A stretch of DNA of 64,000 bases, taken from NCBI GenBank assembly GCA_001600415.1, contig BCJX01000006.1, positions 1,356,793 through 1,420,792 of the forward strand. The letters are read 5' to 3'. The notes beneath the pieces were generated by a model. The model did no database searches. It saw only the letters and a program-made list of their open reading frames with translations, and had not been told where the DNA came from. The DNA comes from Pascua guehoae (taxonomy: Eukaryota > Basidiomycota > Tremellomycetes > Trichosporonales > Trichosporonaceae). Position numbers and translations under genes: made by a program. Positions 58,945-64,000 of this stretch are shown here, one piece after another (positions within the stretch are counted from its first letter, which is position 1; each line of letters begins with the position of its first letter).

Positions 58945-61086
58945 CTAGACGCGAATGGCCTGGATCTTTTCAATGAGATAGGCGCTGTCCGCCGGGAAGT
59001 CGACGTGCGCCGCACGTCTGCACTGGTAGCGCACGCGCACTTGGTCCTGAATTGTCAGCTTCACGTGCAGACTTGGAAGCTCACGTTGAAAGTGTCCTGC
59101 TTTGCCATCATCTGGAACGTCCAGGTCTGGCCGGCTGCCTTTGCAAAGTAGCGCTCAAACTGCGGGTCGCCCTCCTCGCGCAGCCGCACGAGCTCGTTGG
59201 CCGTCACGCCCATGAGCTGCTCGGCCACCTCGTTGAAGGCCGTAATCCAGAAGGCGCCAGAGTAGTCCATGACGTTCATGGACAAAATGTACCTGGTATG
59301 TCAGCTATGAGACGCACCAACCGTAGCTCACCGGTGGATGGGGTTTGGCCACACGCGGTCACACTTTTCGCAGCGCCACCCAGACCCCTCGTCAATGACC
59401 TTCTTGTTGCACCCATCGGGGTTGGCGCAGGCAGGGTACGAAAACGTCTCCTGCTTGATGTACATGAGCGTGGCGGTCGTGGTAAAGTAGTCGACCTTGT
59501 CGCTCATGCCCAGCTGCTCGTCCTTTGCCTGTCCAATCGTCTTGATCTCGGACGGACGTGCGACCGAGGCGCCCTCGCCCGCCATCGCGTTCGAGTACTG
59601 CGTAAAGTTCTTGTTCCGGCCCTCGGCGTCGTACCACCCACGCAGCGAGTGTGCCTCGGGAATGTCGGGGTTGACAGACATGGTCGCCGAGCTGAACATG
59701 GACAGGGAGCGGCCGCCAAAGTCGCTGACCTTCACGCCCTTGAACGCAATCACGGGCTCGTCATGGTGGTTGAATGATTCGGCAGTCTTTCCCCACAGCG
59801 TGAGGCGGACACTCTGCCCAGACTGGTCCACGAGCTGAATGTCGCGTTTGGCAAACTGGTGGGTCAGCTTCGGGTGAGTGGTTGGTAACCCACGGGCTTC
59901 TGAGTGGCCTTGGACGTGACCGAGCCGAGGTCGTGCACATCCTTGACGACGCCAATGACGTCCGTGATGGCGTCCTTTTGCAGGTCGCCGAGGTCGCCAA
60001 GGTTCTTAAAGTTGTACTTGATCTGGGGCACAGAGTCGTCGTCGCACTGCAGGGTTAGTCGTGAACCTGGCTCGAATCACCCACAGGCTCGATCTCGGTG
60101 TGGTTCTCAAACGTAATCTCGTACTCGTTGTTGACGCTGCTAAACTGCTTCTTGGCAATGTTGATGCGCGCGCGCGAGATGAAGAAGACCTGGGTGTTAG
60201 TGTGGGTTACCTAGACTTCGTCAACCCACCTTGCCTTCCTCGAGAACATTGTAGAACGAGTCGACCGCGTCGTTGAAGCCGGTCGCGCGGATCTCGCCCG
60301 TCTCGTCCATGAGAGTTACGCTGAAGAGCTTGCCCTCGCCGCGTTGGTTGGACCAGTGCTTGATGTCCGACTTCTGCGTGACGCGCGCCTTGATCGTCCA
60401 CCTGGTGGGTCAGATGCGCATGACTAAAGCCGACCCACTTGTTCTGGTACGGGCTGAGACCCTCGATGGGGAAGATTGGGCCCATGTCGCGGCCACCGCC
60501 ACCGCCGCGCTGGGGACCACCACGCGACTGCTGGGGACCGTTGCGGGCGTTTGATGCCGGGGCGCGGTTGGGGGCGGCGGGAGCAGCGGGTTGCGGTGCT
60601 GGCTCGGCGGCGGCGGGGCCGGCCTGGTCGAGGCTGACGGGGTTGCCAATCTTCTCGCCCTGCCACGGCACAATCTCGAGGCCGAGGATGATGATGAGTC
60701 TGTGGTGTGTCAGTTGTGTGTGGCGTGGGTGGCAAAAACCACGGCCAAAAGGGAGTCCAACTCACTTGCGCTTCTGGACTAGGTTGGTGACAAACGCCGT
60801 CAGCTTGATGAGGACATTCTTGTCAAGCTCGCCATTCGTGACGTGCTCGTTGAGCTGCGTCGCGAGCATCGACTGGATAAAGTATTCGCCATCAGACAGG
60901 ATGACGCTGTTGGGTTAGCCTTCGGCAGGGACGAGAAACCCACCGATACCGGTCTGTGCCAGACGCGCCGGTCGCGTTGATGCGCTTTACGCCGAGCACC
61001 TGGAGCGTGGGGACGACATCGTCCTGGGAGGTGGAGGCGTTCCTGTGGACCTGCTCGCAGAACCCGTGAGTGAGCGGGGAGGCCAT
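58945..61086 (-). CDS. RFA1: Replication protein A large subunit RPA70
   Basis: Nine exons, 602 aa (yeast Rfa1 621): 61086-60944, 60906-60766, 60699-60439, 60401-60230, 60189-60085, 60046-59894, 59855-59332, 59292-59085, 59046-58945; every phase agrees. It binds single-stranded DNA in replication, repair and checkpoint signalling as part of the RPA heterotrimer. Order: N-terminal OB fold ([28 protein letters not shown]), Pro/Ala/Gly linker with [19 protein letters not shown]-binding OB fold A ([40 protein letters not shown]), OB fold B ([20 protein letters not shown]), and OB fold C with the zinc ribbon: [15 protein letters not shown] then [11 protein letters not shown]-terminal ending EKIQAIRV. 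Shares a divergent promoter with NSE2. Confidence 0.97.
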
Positions 61087-61401
61087 GGTGGGTGGGTGAT
61101 GAGAGAAAGGCAAAGGTGGAATGACAAAGAAGGAAGAAAGGAAGGAAGGAAGGAGATGTGAGAGCTGTGGTGTGGGTGGTGACGCCCTTCCCTCCCTGGT
61201 TGACTGTACCCTTTCCTTTCCAGTAGTCATTTTACTTTGGGCCCACAACGCGACGCGTCGTGAAGCACCACATGTTACGTAATCACCCCAGACGCCATGT
61301 TGACAACGCGTACCACAAGGGGTGGTTTACAATCCAAGTGCTACAACCTGCAACCTGCCTTCTCCATTTATCCATCTACCCACCTTTGCTCGCCGCCCAC
61401 C
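61087..61401. promoter_or_regulatory. Divergent RFA1/NSE2 promoter with two MluI boxes
   Basis: Two ACGCGT elements at 61253-61258 and 61306-61311. In fungi this hexamer is the MBF/DSC1 site that drives G1/S expression of replication genes. Also holds a GGAAGGAA/GAAGGAAAGAAGG purine tract (61125-61160). Confidence 0.6.
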
Positions 61402-63241
61402 ATGTCACGCACAAACGGAAACGCCCACGCATCATCCTCTCGCCGCCAACTACGCCGCGCGCCAGAATCCACGCCACCCGACTCGGAGGACGAGGTCCCG
61501 ACCAAGCCGCGCATCAAGCGCGACAGCGGCAACGGGCACGCGAATGGAAACGGGCACGCGAGCGACGAGGAAGGAAACGAAGACGAGGACCCGCGCACGG
61601 CGTGGACAACGAGCAACTTTGAAAACCAGCCCATTGATGCACAGGCTGCTCTTCCACTGGTGCGTCGTGTGGGATCGCGAAAGGAGGGCTGCGTGGAGCG
61701 GTGGTGCCAAGTGGCAGCCCTCATTCCGCGCCCGCTGCCCCCGACGATCGTATCCGCGACCTGTCCCAGCATAGCGCTAACATGCAGCTGCGCGGCCTCA
61801 AATCCAAGCTCCAAAGCCTCGCCAACGGAAACGCAGAGGCGATTTCCAGGGCGCGCGAGACGGCCGTGGCGCTCGAAAAGGCCAGCCCCGACGACGAGCT
61901 CCTCGAAAAGGTCCAAGAGGGCCTGTTGGAGTTTCTCGAGCAGCGCGATGTGCTCAAGATCCGGAGTGAGGTGATTGACGAGCTTGTCACGACGCTCCGT
62001 GCCGGCCAGGAGGAAGTGGTGCGTACGACCTGTCTCCAGAGTATGGGAAGTCGAGGAAGGTGGAGCTAGGAAGGAGGGGCGTCGAGATGGGCTACGTCGT
62101 GGAAACGTAGACACCCCGACAGCGACTATTTGACGTGGTGCGGAGCGGAGAACACAATGGGCATGGGCACGCGTGAACCATCATCCACAATGAGCGCCAC
62201 AAATGACGGCGTCAACAGGGCGGTGATAAAGAAGTCCACGCTGACGCGCAGGTGGATATCCAGGCATGGTACGAGAGCCGTGCCGAGGCGCGAGAACGCG
62301 AGTACCGCGAAAAGACACTACGTGCTCGTTGTAAGTGCACTGAGGGCAGTTGGTCTCGGTGCGTCGCTGACTGGCAGTCCTGGAGGACGACGACTTTCGC
62401 GAGTTCCGGGATGCCATTTGGGTGAGTGGAGTCTGGCGGGATATCCTGGGAACCCCTCTTTAGGTCTTGGGGGCATCGCTGGATGGAGACAGAGCCGTCC
62501 TAGACGCTGAGTTTGAGGTCTCATCATGGTTCATGAGAGCCCGTCAGAGCCTAGTCCGAGACCTGCGCAGCTTTGCCCTGCTCCTACGCCCCATTGCCAC
62601 CTTGGTGAAAGCCTCAGACCATGTCGCTTGTTCTCGCTAGCCAAAGAATGCCATTGCCCTCTTTGCTCATACTCCCTTACATGATCCCACTGACGCCAGG
62701 CCGTCAACCACGAAGACGAAGAGTTGCCACTGCTCAAACGCTGGCTGCCGCGCGAGGACGGCGACGAGAGCGACGACGAGGTCGAGCTCGAGGGCCATAC
62801 CCAGACGTACCGCTGTCCGCTCACGATGCGTGTCTTCCAGGACGCGTGCAAGAGGTATGTCGTCTTGTCATTATTGTGATCGTTGCGATCATTCCCAGGG
62901 GTAGGCAGTCATACCTTGTGGTATGGCTTTGTACCACCAGTCCAGTCTTGGGTGGTGGCTACACGGCCGCTCCCGTTCCATCCCCTCACGTCTCCCAAGC
63001 CGTTTTTGTACTGACTCGCAGCACCACATGCGGGCACTACTACAACTACGACGCTATCCTGCAGTACATCCACGAATGTGAGCGGGCGCGGCGCAAGCCA
63101 ATGTGCCCCAATGCCGGGTGTCGCGCCGAGGTTACGCGCGCGATGATTGTCAAGGACGCCGGCATGCAGCGGCGCGCCAACGCGTTTGTCTCACGGCAGC
63201 GGCGTGAAGAGGAGGACGAGGATATTGACGTGGTGGAGTAG
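61402..63241 (+). CDS. NSE2: SMC5/6 SUMO ligase NSE2/MMS21
   Basis: Exons 61402-61659, about 61713-62018, 62252-62330, 62378-62421, 62700-62854 and 63022-63241. The C-terminus is a full SP-RING: YRCPLTMRVFQDACKR, then STTCGHYYNYDAILQYI, then PMCPNAGCRAEVTRAMIVKD, with the Cys/His ligands of the Siz/PIAS RING. The N-terminal part is charged and disordered, with NFENQPIDAQAALPL; then long helices (RDLSQHSANMQLRGLKSKLQ, ELVTTLRAGQEEV, VDIQAWYESRAEARERE) pack on SMC5. It attaches SUMO in DNA repair. The junction between exons 1 and 2 could not be placed in phase, and an optional extra exon near 62465-62517 is possible, so total length is uncertain. Divergent from RFA1. Confidence 0.88.
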
Positions 63242-63614
63242 TGGCGACCGGCGGGGGAAGGGGGGTAGTGAAGTGAAGTGGAGTGAAGCGCAGAGAGTGA
63301 GGGTGTGCTGGGTGGGGGTGAACCGCGGGGAGCTGAGCGGTCCCGACAGGTGCGGTTTGGTCGGGAGTGACTGTAAGTAATGTATAGACGGGTGACAGCT
63401 GGGTAGCGGTCGCGACCAACGAGGCCCCCACACGCCAAGCCAAGTGGGAACCACGGTGGGAACCTGCGACCATTGTCGCGTGCACATAGACGATGCTACA
63501 ACAGAGTGTATTAAAGACCGCCCGGGTCGATGTATCGATGCTCTGAGCCATGCGGAATGCGTCTTCGCAACCTCCAGCCTCCAGCCTCGCCTCTTGCACC
63601 ACACCTCTCGCCCC
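63242..63614. other. Intergenic, convergent 3' ends
   Basis: No gene recognised between NSE2 and the minus-strand gene that enters from the right edge. Confidence 0.5.
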
Positions 63615-63941
63615 TCACGCTCTCCGGAACCGACTAAACCCATCGACGCGCACACGCTGCACGCGCTCGCGTTGTCTCCGCTCGTCGCGCGGCTTGGGTG
63701 GTGGCGGCGGGACGAGCGCGGTCAGCTCGCTCCAGACGGCAGCGGCGGGGAGGCGGGTACACCCGAGCTCGAGTGGGGGCAGGACGCCCTCGTCGGGGTC
63801 CGTGTACGCGTACGCCGAGGGGAGGTGGTAGATGTGTCCGTCGTCGTCGTAGTCGGTCCGGATTCCCGCGGCTGGGTCGGGCATGGCGATGAGGATGGTC
63901 ACGTCCAGGCTTGGGGGGGGGGGGGTGTCGTGTGAGGGCAC
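63615..63941 (-). CDS. Partial gene at right edge, unknown product
   Basis: A minus-strand frame of 108 codons ending SRFRRA at 63615. Includes SLDVTILIAMPDP, then HIYHLPSAYAYTDPDEGVLP, a composition with conserved-looking hydrophobic blocks, then a Pro-rich KPRDERRQRERVQRV tail. A C-run near 63912-63926 lies at the 5' end, so an acceptor or start could be there and the gene may extend beyond 64000. I do not recognise the product with certainty; the DVTILIAMPDP block reminds me of the C-terminus of uncharacterised fungal proteins. Confidence 0.45.
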   Translation of the reverse strand: MPSHDTPPPPSLDVTILIAMPDPAAGIRTDYDDDGHIYHLPSAYAYTDPDEGVLPPLELGCTRLPAAAVWSELTALVPPPPPKPRDERRQRERVQRVRVDGFSRFRRA

Positions 63942-64000
63942 GGCGGTGGATACGGGGGGGGATTAGTGGGGGAGCGAGTGGGAGCAGGGGAGGGGGGGCA

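Noticed and set aside
1..64000. CRISPR arrays, transposons, rRNA genes
   Set aside because: No spaced identical repeats, no terminal inverted repeats with a transposase, reverse transcriptase or integrase frames, and no rRNA-like sequence seen.

Overview
The window is nuclear DNA of a filamentous or yeast-like fungus, most likely a basidiomycete. It is GC-rich. Nearly every gene is cut by many very short introns, often only 32-60 nt, with GTGAGT/GTGGGT/GTGCGT donors and CTAAC or CTGAC branch sites just before the acceptor. Gene content and protein style (a SepH/Cdc7 kinase with a long C-terminal tail, a Borealin, a GIT1-type permease) fit a Tremellomycete, perhaps Trichosporonales. That placement is inference; no marker gene is present. 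All exon maps below were derived by hand from splice consensus plus reading-phase agreement.

Left part (1-13.7 kb): three tandem plus-strand copies of an unrecognised three-exon gene (the first cut by the window edge) and a period-10 minisatellite. Then come three minus-strand genes: a GIT1-type glycerophosphodiester permease, a sugar-porter transporter and nicotinate phosphoribosyltransferase NPT1. Middle (14-42 kb): a PPR-like mitochondrial protein (+), the septation kinase Cdc7/SepH (-), a secreted glycerophosphodiester phosphodiesterase (-), GNL1 GTPase (-), an intron-containing tRNA-Glu(CUC), the CTD phosphatase SSU72 with an unusual DPR-rich N-terminal extension (-), NUP120/NUP160 (+), and a Sec7-PH ARF-GEF (-). 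Right part (42-64 kb): a long 3.5 kb intergenic stretch, a Gly/Gln-repeat membrane protein (+), tRNA-Leu(AAG), CFT2/CPSF100 (+), a gap-broken secreted low-complexity protein (-), a metacaspase homologue whose catalytic dyad looks destroyed (-), Borealin (+), RFA1/RPA70 (-), NSE2/MMS21 (+), and a gene fragment at the right edge.

Links between genes: the secreted phosphodiesterase and the GIT1-like permease could work together in scavenging phospholipid head groups, although they are about 18 kb apart. RFA1 and NSE2 are divergent genome-maintenance genes sharing a 315-bp promoter with two MluI boxes (ACGCGT). No CRISPR, rRNA, transposon or integrase was seen. The best candidates for something undescribed are the tandem family at 1-3278, the inactivated-looking metacaspase at 54593-56508, and the DPR-extended SSU72.
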